Source: DAIRUS01 sp036803205 (GTDB lineage: Bacteria > Patescibacteriota > Minisyncoccia > Minisyncoccales > GBS-2). Taken from it: a stretch of 29,440 nt of DNA. The notes under the pieces are model-generated. The model saw only the letters and a list, made by a program, of their open reading frames with translations, was not told the origin of the DNA and searched no databases. Location of the stretch: assembly GCA_036803205.1 (NCBI GenBank), contig DAIRUS010000010.1, forward strand, positions 1 to 29,440. The letters are read 5' to 3'. Shown here in pieces: positions 23,337-29,440 of the stretch; position 1 is the stretch's first letter; every line of letters begins with the position of its first letter. The position numbers and the translations under genes were made by a program.

Positions 23337-23365
23337 ATTTTATTACATAATTTAACTAAAATCAA
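23337..23365 (-). promoter_or_regulatory. Leaderless-type promoter of the hydrogenase operon
   Basis: Minus strand: TTGATT (23365-23360), 17-base spacer, TAAAAT (23342-23337). Only eight bases separate the -10 box from the EamA ATG at 23328, so transcription would begin at or within a base or two of the start codon. Confidence 0.65.
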
Positions 23366-23377
23366 TTTTTTACCTTT

Positions 23378-23653
23378 TTATTTGTTTATTTTAATTGCCT
23401 TTCCTTTAATTAGGGCTTGGAAAAATTTTTTTCTAGCTGAAATTAAAATTCGAGAAAGGGTGCTTTGAGAAATTTTCATTTTCTTGGCTACCTCTTCTTG
23501 TTCTAATCTTTCAAAATCACAAAGCCTGATGGCTGCTAATTCATCAATTCCCAATTCTATTTCTTCTAACATCGACAAAGGCACCGCTCTAGGTTTAAAA
23601 TAAATTGCCTTTGAGTCAAAAATAATCTTTCTTGGCTTTATGGGTCTTGGCAT
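23378..23653 (-). CDS. DUF134 helix-turn-helix protein
   Basis: A 91-residue regulator-like protein. N-terminus MPRPIKPRKI and a DELAAIRLCDFERLEQEEVA segment lead into a helix-turn-helix, AKKMKISQSTLSRILISARK (about 57-76). These are the marks of DUF134 (UPF0251), small DNA-binding proteins often next to iron-molybdenum cofactor-like or metal-related genes. It lies 13 bases before the promoter of the hydrogenase operon in the same direction and could control it or itself. The start follows a spacer with a large dyad. Confidence 0.87.
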   Translation of the reverse strand: MPRPIKPRKIIFDSKAIYFKPRAVPLSMLEEIELGIDELAAIRLCDFERLEQEEVAKKMKISQSTLSRILISARKKFFQALIKGKAIKINK

Positions 23654-23724
23654 TATGAGGGCGTTGAATAATTATCGTTTATGATTTTTTAACAAACTAT
23701 AATAAATCTTCCTCTTCAATTTCT

Positions 23725-23756
23725 ACACATTAAAATGCCATGGCAAAAATATGTGT
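23725..23756. promoter_or_regulatory. 32-bp dyad upstream of the DUF134 gene
   Basis: ACACAT (23725-23730), five bases, the palindrome TGCCATGGCA (23736-23745), five bases, and ATGTGT (23751-23756). The arms and core are symmetric around one centre, 87 bases from the DUF134 start. The form is that of an operator for a dimer or tetramer. Confidence 0.55.
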
Positions 23757-23818
23757 CAGAATTATGGTTGTTCAATACTCTTATTATGTTCCTTATTATA
23801 TTATTAATTATTTATATT

Positions 23819-24192
23819 TTATATTCTCTTTAAAGAAATTTTACAATTGGGGCAAATTAAAGTTGAGCAAGGCACCCCTCAAAGCACCCCTCTTTGTTAG
23901 GATATTTGGTAAACGCATTTGAGACAGATCCAGTTTCCACCTGGACCTCTTCCCTTTCCCCTTTGGCTTGCCCCACAAATCTGCCACGTCTTTGCCAGCC
24001 AAATCCCCGACCAAAAGCCGGTCTATAAAATCCAGTTTCCACTTGGTAACTCTTAATCTGAATGGCGACATAAGAAAGATTTCTAATTTCTTTTATTAAA
24101 TTCTCTCTCAAATTTTCAGAAATTTTTGTTGCTTTTTCAACTCTCAAATTGTTCGGTAAATTAATTTCCAAACTGTCGGGATATAGCCACAA
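23819..24192 (-). pseudogene. Decayed zinc-ribbon protein gene
   Basis: The first half is open from TTG at 24192: WLYPDSLEINLPNNLRVEKA, TKISENLRENLIKEIRNLSY, VETGFYRPAFGRGFGWQRRG. After RFVGQAKG the meaningful frame shifts, within a G-rich run, to GKGRGPGGNWICLKCVYQIS, then stop, QRGVP, stop, GVPCSTLICPNCK. The consensus of the CPR zinc ribbon at this point is C-x-C-P-K-C-G-Y-x-I-P-H-Q-R-G-V-P-C...C-P-x-C-G, so one frameshift and two stops interrupt it. The second stop sits in a tandem duplication: GCACCCCTC occurs at 23871 and again 12 bases on. AGGAGG lies just ahead of the start. The first half also resembles the C-terminal domain of CDF metal transporters (weak inference). Confidence 0.6.
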
Positions 24193-24265
24193 AACCTCCT
24201 CTCATTCCCAAAGCATATTTTTACTTTAAACTCTGCCAAGCTTTAAGGATATTTTAGAGATTTTA

Positions 24266-25444
24266 TTAAACTAAACCAAAAAGATAATAAATTCCTAGGA
24301 AAAACAGAACTATTGAGGTAGCTAAATTTAAAAAATTAACAAATTTTGGAGACGTAACCCAAATTTTCAAAGTAAAAACAGAAAGTAAAAAGAGAATGAT
24401 TTCATCTAATAAATAAAAGAACAAATATAAGAAAATATAAAGAAAAGTTAGAAAAACTGGAATTTTGACTGCAGTTAAAACTCCGGCAAAAACCACTGGT
24501 AAGGCTGCCGAACAAGGAAACTCAACAATGGTTACTATTGCCGCAAAGGAAAATACCACCGCCACCAACGCCAAAATTCCTTTCTTTTCTTCAAATGCTT
24601 TTTGAATTTTTTGTGATAAATTTTGAGAGATTCCCCCAAATTCGCAAACCGGGCCCTTTTTTCTAAACTTTAAAAACTCTCTTAAAAAGTGAATCCCGGC
24701 CAAAATTGCCAAAACTCCAATTAAAATTTCCATTTTCCTAAGATAAAGCGAGAGTACTAGAAAAATTTTGTGCCACAAAAATATTAAAATCCCATAAATA
24801 ATTCCGGTAGTTAAAACGAAAGTACCGCCTAAAATCAAAATTTTACTTCTCTGTTTTAAAGCCAAAACTATTCCTAAAATCAAAACTAAAGCCCCTAAAG
24901 AACAGACATTGAACCCGTCAAAAAATCCCAAAACCACAGCTAATACTGGAAGAGAAAGTTTGGAAATATCGACTTCGCCCAAAATTGGAATTTTGACTTT
25001 TTTTTCCAGATGAGTAACAATCTCCTTTAAGGGTTTCTCAGGAGAAAATTGTTCTTCTGGCGGACATGGCTTTTCTGGCGAAGTTTCTTTAATTAATTCT
25101 AAAAGACAGTTTTCAATGTCTTGACCAATTTTTTCATCAAACCCTAAAAAATATCTTTCTCCAAAAAAAGTGAGTGGTACATAACCCTGAATTTCTGAAG
25201 GAACTTTATAGTCTTGATAAAGCTTTCTTAATAACTCAACGTTTTTGCTTTCAAAAAGACCAAATTTTTTAACTTCAACTTGAGGATATTTTTTTTCCAA
25301 TTCTTCCAAAAACACTTTTTCTTTTGCGCAATGAGGACAGGTTGCGCTATAGAAAAAATAAACCTCTATTTTTTCTTGAGCTAAAACGAATCCAAAATTA
25401 AAAAAAAGAAAAAAGGCGATAATGATTAAAATTTTTTGTTTCAT
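24266..25444 (-). CDS. Thioredoxin-like domain fused to CcdA/DsbD-type membrane domain
   Basis: From ATG at 25444 the product has 392 residues. A signal peptide (1-22, ending VLA-Q) is followed by a thioredoxin-fold domain (about 24-125) with the redox motif C36-P-H-C39 in FYSATCPHCAKEKVFLEELE. A linker rich in Pro/Glu leads to six or so membrane helices with a Cys in each half: GFFDGFNVCSLGAL and IVEFPCSAALPVVFAG. These are the CcdA/DsbD electron-channel cysteines. The protein should pass reducing electrons across the membrane to its outer thioredoxin domain. A GTG 12 bases earlier would lie upstream of the predicted transcript start. The promoter is listed separately. Confidence 0.9.
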   Translation of the reverse strand: MKQKILIIIAFFLFFNFGFVLAQEKIEVYFFYSATCPHCAKEKVFLEELEKKYPQVEVKKFGLFESKNVELLRKLYQDYKVPSEIQGYVPLTFFGERYFLGFDEKIGQDIENCLLELIKETSPEKPCPPEEQFSPEKPLKEIVTHLEKKVKIPILGEVDISKLSLPVLAVVLGFFDGFNVCSLGALVLILGIVLALKQRSKILILGGTFVLTTGIIYGILIFLWHKIFLVLSLYLRKMEILIGVLAILAGIHFLREFLKFRKKGPVCEFGGISQNLSQKIQKAFEEKKGILALVAVVFSFAAIVTIVEFPCSAALPVVFAGVLTAVKIPVFLTFLYIFLYLFFYLLDEIILFLLSVFTLKIWVTSPKFVNFLNLATSIVLFFLGIYYLFGLV

Positions 25445-25458
25445 TTTTTTTCTCACTT

Positions 25459-25487
25459 ATTATATTTCTGTATTTCTCAATTGTCAA
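25459..25487 (-). promoter_or_regulatory. Consensus promoter of the Trx-CcdA gene
   Basis: Minus strand: TTGACA (25487-25482), 17-base spacer, TATAAT (25464-25459), a perfect match to the sigma70 consensus with ideal spacing. The -35 overlaps the stop codon of the upstream PP-loop gene. The predicted start is near 25452, eight or so bases before ATG 25444. Confidence 0.85.
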
Positions 25488-26419
25488 TTTTTCTGAAAAA
25501 TTTTGAATTTTACATTTTTCTTTCCCCTGGCTTGGGTTGAGTAAAATTTTGTCAAAAATTTTGCTTTTTCTAAAGTTTTTTCTGGAATTTTCTTTACTTT
25601 ATTGTAATTTCTAATTAAAGTTGTCGGCCCCGGATAGTTTTCCATTTCAATTAAAATATCTTTTCCCCTAGCTAAATCTTTCAATTTGAGATTTTCCTGG
25701 TGATTTCTGCCAACAACAATTTTTATTTTTCTCTGCCAAAAGTGCCTTCCCAATTTTAAAAGTTCAATCTCATTTCCGTTAAATTTTGGATAAGTTTCTA
25801 ACAAATCTTTTAATCTTTTCCCAAATTCGAGATCGGTCAAAAGGCAACCACCGGCCGGCGTGGGATACCATTTAATTTTAAATTTTTTTGCCAACTCAAT
25901 TTGTTTTTTTCTTGACCTTCCTCTAATATCTAAAAGTTTTTCCCTATCAATTAGGCCCTTTTTTTCTAAAATCGTGGGGTTTAACAATTTAGCTGAAAGA
26001 GGTCTTAACAAATATCCTTTCAAAGAAGATTCTCTTTCTAGCAGTTCCAAGGCCTTTTTATTTTGACTCATTGGTCTTTCTCCCAAAACTTCGCCCGTTG
26101 CCACCAAATCGAATTTTTCACTTTTCATTATTTCTTTTGCCTTTTTTAACATTAAAATATGACAGTCCAAACAAGGATTGATTGATTTTCCATAACCAAA
26201 TTTTGGTTTTTTCACGGTTTTTAAGTGTTCTTTGGAAAAATCAAAAATTTTTAATTTCAAACCAATTTCTTTTGCTGATTTTTGAGTAATTTCTGGTCCA
26301 AAAAAATAACTTTTAAAGAAAATCGGAAAAACTTTTATTCCCTGCTCCATTAAAACTTTAGCAGCTAAAATGGAATCTAAACCGCCAGAAAACAAAAGCA
26401 ATGCTTTTAATTTCTTCAT
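25484..26419 (-). CDS. PP-loop tRNA thiolase-like protein (ThiI/MnmA-like)
   Basis: A 311-residue ATP-pyrophosphatase. KALLLFSGGLDSILAAKVLM gives the PP-loop SGGLDS (11-16). Cysteines C83 and C86 (NPCLDC) and C192 (AGGCLLTD) can serve as Fe-S or persulfide sites as in the TtuA/ThiI/MnmA groups. GEVLGERPMSQNKKALELLE fits the nucleotide site. The C-terminal part (about 205-300, with LGRHFWQRKIKIVVGRNHQE and GPTTLIRNY) resembles the NFACT-R/DUF814-like RNA-binding segment found fused to this family. It lacks the THUMP domain of true ThiI. It most likely activates a tRNA uridine for thiolation; target position unknown. Confidence 0.82.
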   Translation of the reverse strand: MKKLKALLLFSGGLDSILAAKVLMEQGIKVFPIFFKSYFFGPEITQKSAKEIGLKLKIFDFSKEHLKTVKKPKFGYGKSINPCLDCHILMLKKAKEIMKSEKFDLVATGEVLGERPMSQNKKALELLERESSLKGYLLRPLSAKLLNPTILEKKGLIDREKLLDIRGRSRKKQIELAKKFKIKWYPTPAGGCLLTDLEFGKRLKDLLETYPKFNGNEIELLKLGRHFWQRKIKIVVGRNHQENLKLKDLARGKDILIEMENYPGPTTLIRNYNKVKKIPEKTLEKAKFLTKFYSTQARGKKNVKFKIFQKN

Positions 26420-26474
26420 AGATAAAAATCAATAGAAGAATAACCTCTAAAACCAAAAAAACATTTAGAAATTT

Positions 26475-26801
26475 TTATTTTTTAACAGCCGGTAGTTCAT
26501 AAATTGAGGTTTTACCGGCTAAAATTTTGAAAAGATTTTCAATAAAATCTCCACCGGCATAACCAATAATAATGGCGATGGCTGGAGTAATGGTCGGCAG
26601 ACCCAAAAATTTAATTCCTAAATCATGAGTTACCCAAGCTGCCAGCAATCCTACTGCTCCAGAAACCGTCACCATAAAAGAAAAATAGCCCACTCTAAAA
26701 GGGACGTCTTTGTAAGAACTACGATATTTAACATATCCCACCAATCCCCGCATTATTCCTCCGATAAATCCCGACAGAAGTAAGGAAATTAAATTCGGCA
26801 T
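26475..26801 (-). CDS. Small membrane protein, unknown
   Basis: A 108-residue protein with about three membrane segments: LISLLLSGFIGGIMRGLVGYV, VGYFSFMVTVSGAVGLLAAW, and LPTITPAIAIIIGYAGGDFI. A short cytosolic C-terminus (YELPAVKK) follows. Gly-rich small-residue helices suggest tight packing in an oligomer; the shape is like phage holin-type proteins, but no phage genes are near. No family is recognised. Confidence 0.65.
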   Translation of the reverse strand: MPNLISLLLSGFIGGIMRGLVGYVKYRSSYKDVPFRVGYFSFMVTVSGAVGLLAAWVTHDLGIKFLGLPTITPAIAIIIGYAGGDFIENLFKILAGKTSIYELPAVKK

Positions 26802-26878
26802 ATTTTTTTTATTTAATTTATCAATTTTTCTAATGACCTTTCTTTTACTCTACCAAAAAATAATCAGATTAGCGATCC

Positions 26879-27013
26879 CTAATTAAAAGGTTTTAAATTA
26901 AATATTTTAGAGGTAATATTTGCCCTAGAGAGTAATGAAGAGATAATGAATGATTCTTTTTTTTGGACATTCCGGATATTTGCAGGAATAATTTTTAAAT
27001 TTTTACATTCCAT
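26879..27013 (-). pseudogene. Remnant of a second DUF6485-like gene
   Basis: ATG at 27013 gives MECKNLK; shifting frame after it gives N-Y-S-C-K-Y-P-E-C-P-K-K, which lines up with MECRKNENLKTCPCSYPNCSRKG of the copy at 9096. The rest of the family (ICCxC, ELPACCF, YDRSIE) is not found. In the original frame 44 residues remain open but look random. So it is a decayed copy, with moderate support from the short match. The remaining stretch to 27098 shows nothing. Confidence 0.4.
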
Positions 27014-27098
27014 AGTTTTATTTTTTCAGCTGAGATGGAAATCGCGAAAGAATATTCTCTAAAAAATAATTCTCCTTATCAAAGCAAATTAACTTATT

Positions 27099-27725
27099 TT
27101 AATATAAATATATTTTTATAAGATATATCAAATACAAATGAGCAGGATAAAATATATAAAAAAAATATTTTGGAAGTTTTATTTTGAAATAATGACATTT
27201 ATAAACAAGAATTAAGGCAAGAGGAGAATACCATTGGATAATAGCTCTGTAATATGCGGCATAAATGGCCGTAATGAAAATGAAGAAAAATGACTGTTGC
27301 CATATTTTATGAAACCAATAGAAGCCCAAGGTAGTTAAAATACCATATATGCCGTAATCAACAAAAAGAGAAAGTGGTCCAATTATAAAAAATTGCCAAT
27401 ATTTTTTTTTCTCGTAAGCCCACATGGCCCAAATCGCAAGTATAAATGTAAATAAAATGTTAAGCGTATACCCACGGTGCAGAAGATAATAGGGATATTG
27501 CGATATTATTCCAAACGTAATCAATCTTCTTAAATATCTACTCTTGCTAGAAGTTGCTTGATAACTAACAGAAATCTGGTAAGCAAATAAGGGAAAAGAT
27601 ATTCTTCCAATAATTCTGAAAATAATATATTGTGGATATAAAAAAGCGCCAATATGATCTATCAACATTGACAAAGCGCCAATGAGCTTTAAAAAATTGC
27701 TGTTTTCTTTAGTAATGATCTGCAT
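27099..27725 (-). CDS. TraX family membrane protein
   Basis: A TraX-type integral membrane protein of about 208 residues from ATG 27725 (starts at 27785 or 27773 are possible but overlap the cysteine-rich gene). FLKLIGALSMLIDHIGAFLY at the start, IIGRISFPLFAYQISVSYQA and RRLITFGIISQYPYYLL are the hallmarks. In F plasmids TraX N-acetylates pilin, and chromosomal relatives are taken to be acyltransferases of unknown target. Eight to nine helices are predicted. The gene is not in a conjugation cluster. Confidence 0.85.
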   Translation of the reverse strand: MQIITKENSNFLKLIGALSMLIDHIGAFLYPQYIIFRIIGRISFPLFAYQISVSYQATSSKSRYLRRLITFGIISQYPYYLLHRGYTLNILFTFILAIWAMWAYEKKKYWQFFIIGPLSLFVDYGIYGILTTLGFYWFHKIWQQSFFFIFITAIYAAYYRAIIQWYSPLALILVYKCHYFKIKLPKYFFYIFYPAHLYLIYLIKIYLY

Positions 27726-27751
27726 GTCGATCAAAAAATTAAAAATAGCTA

Positions 27752-27898
27752 TTAAGGTTTTTCTTTTCGCCATTCGCAGTTGCAATTGGTATTACACTCA
27801 CAGCAACAGGCGCAAATGTTTTCTTGGCAATCGCATGATCCTTTTTTATCATCAAGAAGTATCTGGCAATTTTTACATTTTTCTTCCCTGATTTGCAT
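27752..27898 (-). CDS. 48-residue protein with 12 cysteines
   Basis: ATG at 27898. The product begins MQIREEKCKNCQILLDDKKG, continues SCDCQENICACCCECNTNCN and ends CEWRKEKP. Cysteines sit in C-x-x-C, C-x-C, C-x-C-C-C-x-C and C-x-x-x-C-x-C spacing, 12 of 48 residues. Such density with Lys and Asn, no aromatic core and no signal peptide fits a metallothionein-like or multi-zinc/Cu(I) protein. I know no named family with this sequence. It begins 12 bases after the truncated TspO and its end overlaps the longer TraX starts. Confidence 0.6.
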   Translation of the reverse strand: MQIREEKCKNCQILLDDKKGSCDCQENICACCCECNTNCNCEWRKEKP

Positions 27899-27910
27899 TT
27901 TAATGTTTTT

Positions 27911-28186
27911 TTAATTTAATTTCCAAATAGCAAAATTTAAAATGGAGGCAAAAATTACCCAAATAATATATAGCAAGAAAAGCGCTCCGGCTTCTTTGGA
28001 AGTCTTGCAAAATTTAAAAATATTAACAGTAATAAGCAGCACAAAAATGACAATGATTATTAAACCAAGAAAGGAAGATTTCAAACTAAAGAAAGTACTG
28101 AATAATAGTTGAGCCGTAAAAATTAATATTGCTATTTTTTCTTTTTTTAGCCCTCTCTTTTTTCTCCGACTTTCTTTCCCAATACC
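27911..28186 (-). pseudogene. C-terminal half of TspO
   Basis: Open from the stop at 28187-28189 to TAA at 27911. After a few residues of another frame's origin it reads LKKEKIAILIFTAQLLFSTF, then FLGLIIIVIFVLLITVNIFK and ends KEAGALFLLYIIWVIFASIL followed by NFAIWKLN. The last part is the TspO/MBR signature (S-x-x-A-G-x-L-L-x-P-Y-x-x-W-V-x-F-A-x-x-L-N-x-x-I-W-x-L-N). TspO normally has about 155 residues and five helices; the first two helices and a start codon are absent. It directly follows the point where the FKBP sequence also breaks off, so a deletion fused the two. Confidence 0.7.
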
Positions 28187-28421
28187 CTAAAATCCCATCT
28201 TTTTATTACCTTCCCCATTCCGAGCACAAATGAAAAGAGAGTTCCTCTATTAATGTTTGAATTAAATTTTTTCCGTTTTCAAGCCATCTGGTATAATGAA
28301 CCGAAACGTTATCTCCGCTTCTTGCTGTCTCGTCTCCTGATCCTTGAATAAGCGTTTCTATGATAAGATCTTTTCTGACTGTTGAATTTGACAAATTATT
28401 ATTGTTTTCTTTTTTATTCAT
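28147..28421 (-). pseudogene. FKBP-type peptidyl-prolyl isomerase, frameshifted and 3'-truncated
   Basis: ATG at 28421. DLIIETLIQGSGDETARSGD then NVSVHYTRWLENGK is the start of an FKBP domain (usual HYTGWLENGKKFDSS). At the A6 run after GG, adding one A restores KKFNSNINRGTLFSFVLGMG, KVIKRWDFRVLGKKVGEKRE, then G and TAA at 28147. Standard FKBP continues for about 40 residues (LTIPPELAYGERG... to VELLKV), which are missing. So there is a one-base shift and a lost C-terminus. The unshifted frame ends at 28206. The gene starts five bases after greA. Confidence 0.75.
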
Positions 28422-28426
28422 ATAAA

Positions 28427-29143
28427 TTATGATATCTCTAAAATCTCATATTTTTCTTTTCCATTTGCTGTTTTTAGCTCTATTTTGGCACCCTTTTTTT
28501 TGCCAAAAATAAGCTGTCCCAGCGGAGAACGATAAGAAATTTTACCGCTTAGAGGATCTGCCTCTTCAGGTTCAACGATCTGGAATTTTTCTGTTTTTCC
28601 ATTCGTCTTAAGAGTAACAATTGACCCTACCTCCACGCGATCGCTCGCCTTCCGTTCTATTATTCTAGATTGAGAAATTATTCTTTTTAATTCCAAGATT
28701 CTTCCCTCTAAAAAACTTTGGGCATTTTTTGCTTCATGATATGCTGCATTTTCTCTCAAGTCGCCACAAGAAATCGCGTGCTTTAATTTTTCGGCCACCT
28801 TTTTTCTTTCAACGGTCTCAAGGATTTCCAATTCTTTCTTAAATTTTTCCAACGCTTCTTTTGTTAATTTTTTTATTTCCATATTTTTTTTAATAAAATT
28901 GATTATCACTTCCCTGCTTTTAATGGGCGTTGAAGCGCCTATTATTTTTTTATTTAAAAATTTTGTATCTGAAATAAAGATGGAGGAAGTGTTTTTCTTT
29001 GAAATCTTTAAAAAGTTTTTCGTATTTTTGGAATTATTATCGCTCGCTACAATCATCAAGCCAGCCTTTTTAGCTAATTTTTTTGCCAAATCCTGCCTCA
29101 AATATTTTTTCTTGTTTTTTGTCCTTAAACATTCATTAAGCAT
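28427..29143 (-). CDS. greA: In-frame fusion of an IspH C-terminal fragment and GreA
   Basis: One frame of 238 residues. Residues 1-87 match the last third of IspH (4-hydroxy-3-methylbut-2-enyl diphosphate reductase): NECLRTKNKKKYLRQDLAKK (usual C-x-A-T-x-N-R-Q), AGLMIVASDNNSKNTKNFL (usual GxxNSSNT) and IIGASTPIKSREVIINFIKK (usual GASTPxxxIEEVI). The first two thirds, with two of the three cluster cysteines, are absent. Residues 88-238 are a complete GreA transcript-cleavage factor: coiled coil with GDLRENAAYHEAKN at its tip (acidic D and E present), then the C-terminal domain GSIVTLKTNGKTEKFQIVEP and ISYRSPLGQLIFGKKKG. ATG at 28882 is the natural GreA start; whether the IspH part is translated is unclear. 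Confidence 0.85.
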   Translation of the reverse strand: MLNECLRTKNKKKYLRQDLAKKLAKKAGLMIVASDNNSKNTKNFLKISKKNTSSIFISDTKFLNKKIIGASTPIKSREVIINFIKKNMEIKKLTKEALEKFKKELEILETVERKKVAEKLKHAISCGDLRENAAYHEAKNAQSFLEGRILELKRIISQSRIIERKASDRVEVGSIVTLKTNGKTEKFQIVEPEEADPLSGKISYRSPLGQLIFGKKKGAKIELKTANGKEKYEILEIS

Positions 29144-29204
29144 CCTTTGAATCCCAAAACAGGGTCATAATAGTTTTTTATTAGGAAGAATCAATTCAGC
29201 TATA

Positions 29205-29440
29205 TTAATCTTCTTTATAATTTTCAAGCTCTTTTTTGATAATTTTAAGCGCGTCTTTTTTGGAAACTTGCGAAAAAATTTTTCCTTCTTTCATAAAAAT
29301 AGCGTGATTTTTTGCCCCCACAAGAGCAAAATCAGCTTCTCTGCCCTCACCCAATCCGTTAACCACGCATCCCATCACCGCAATTTTTAAGGGTTTTTTT
29401 ATATTGACCGTCATTTTTTCAATTTCTTTGGAAATTTTTA
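29205..29440 (-). CDS. ispG: IspG (GcpE), C-terminal end, continues past the window
   Basis: The frame is open to the window edge, entering as KISKEIEKMTVNIKKPLKIA, then VMGCVVNGLGEGREADFALV, and ends KIIKKELENYKED at 29205. IspG reduces the cyclic MEP diphosphate to HMBPP using a [4Fe-4S] cluster; the Cys of MGCVVNG is its third cluster ligand and the other two should lie beyond the edge. The usual NGPGEA reads NGLGEG. The protein end looks complete. The next gene downstream starts with a piece of IspH, the following enzyme in the pathway. Confidence 0.9.
   Translation of the reverse strand, partial: KISKEIEKMTVNIKKPLKIAVMGCVVNGLGEGREADFALVGAKNHAIFMKEGKIFSQVSKKDALKIIKKELENYKED

Noticed and set aside
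23740..23922. Plus-strand ORF of 60 residues
   Set aside because: Its start lies inside the palindrome upstream of DUF134 and it is the antisense of the decayed zinc-ribbon gene; there is no ribosome site and the composition is random.
1..29440. CRISPR array, transposase, integrase or tRNA gene
   Set aside because: I looked for regular repeats, terminal inverted repeats, transposase motifs and T-loop sequences on both strands and saw none.

Overview
The window is AT-rich, densely packed, and nearly all genes read on the minus strand; ilvE is the only clear plus-strand gene. It carries no rRNA, tRNA, CRISPR array or intact transposon that I can see. The gene set points to a bacterium of the Candidate Phyla Radiation, most like Parcubacteria (inference). 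The signs are a broken copy of the 'NQQLLDYI...SGWKKANINEAF' N-terminal module common there, small DUF families (DUF5679, DUF6485, DUF3467, a DUF5652-like tail), a group 3b-like [NiFe] hydrogenase, a membrane pyrophosphatase, and many short-leader or leaderless genes.

Layout. 1-430: remnant of a CPR-type gene, then a stand-alone structured RNA (minus strand, about 140 nt) with near-consensus promoter and an intrinsic terminator. 524-1536: ilvE with promoter, strong ribosome site and terminator. 1547-3750: adenylate kinase-like protein, ComEC-type metallo-beta-lactamase-fold hydrolase, and a 54-aa zinc ribbon. 4021-6066: K+-dependent type membrane pyrophosphatase hppA. 6204-9096: a 33-residue membrane peptide with a strong ribosome site, uppP, an Ala/Gly/Val-rich repeat protein, a SagB-type oxidoreductase and a frameshifted DUF6485 gene. 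9127-12384: HD hydrolase, two tiny ORFs, a tRNA-binding OB-fold protein and a membrane-anchored beta-propeller protein. 12439-14194: DUF3467, an AGT-like/TsaC fusion and an EndoIII-related glycosylase. 14245-18719: DUF996, nitroreductase, Gmad2-GerMN protein, GIDE-LemA fusion, DegV.

18783-23756 is the most interesting block. A leaderless-type promoter starts an EamA transporter, a DUF6390 protein, hydrogenase small and large subunits (overlapping by ATGA), then a PPAT-HIT fusion. The large subunit ends exactly at the last nickel-ligand motif, with no cleavable tail, and no diaphorase or electron-transfer subunits are present. Just upstream are a DUF134 regulator with a 32-bp dyad in its upstream region, and a decayed zinc-ribbon gene. 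24266-26801: thioredoxin-CcdA fusion with a consensus promoter, a PP-loop tRNA thiolase-like protein and a small membrane protein. 26879-29440 is rich in broken genes: a DUF6485-like remnant, traX, a 12-cysteine 48-residue protein, a truncated tspO abutting a truncated FKBP, an IspH C-terminus fused in frame to GreA, and the end of ispG.

The recurrent theme is gene fusion plus gene decay. Some frameshifts lie in homopolymer runs and could be assembly errors; the IspH, FKBP and TspO truncations cannot be explained by single-base errors.
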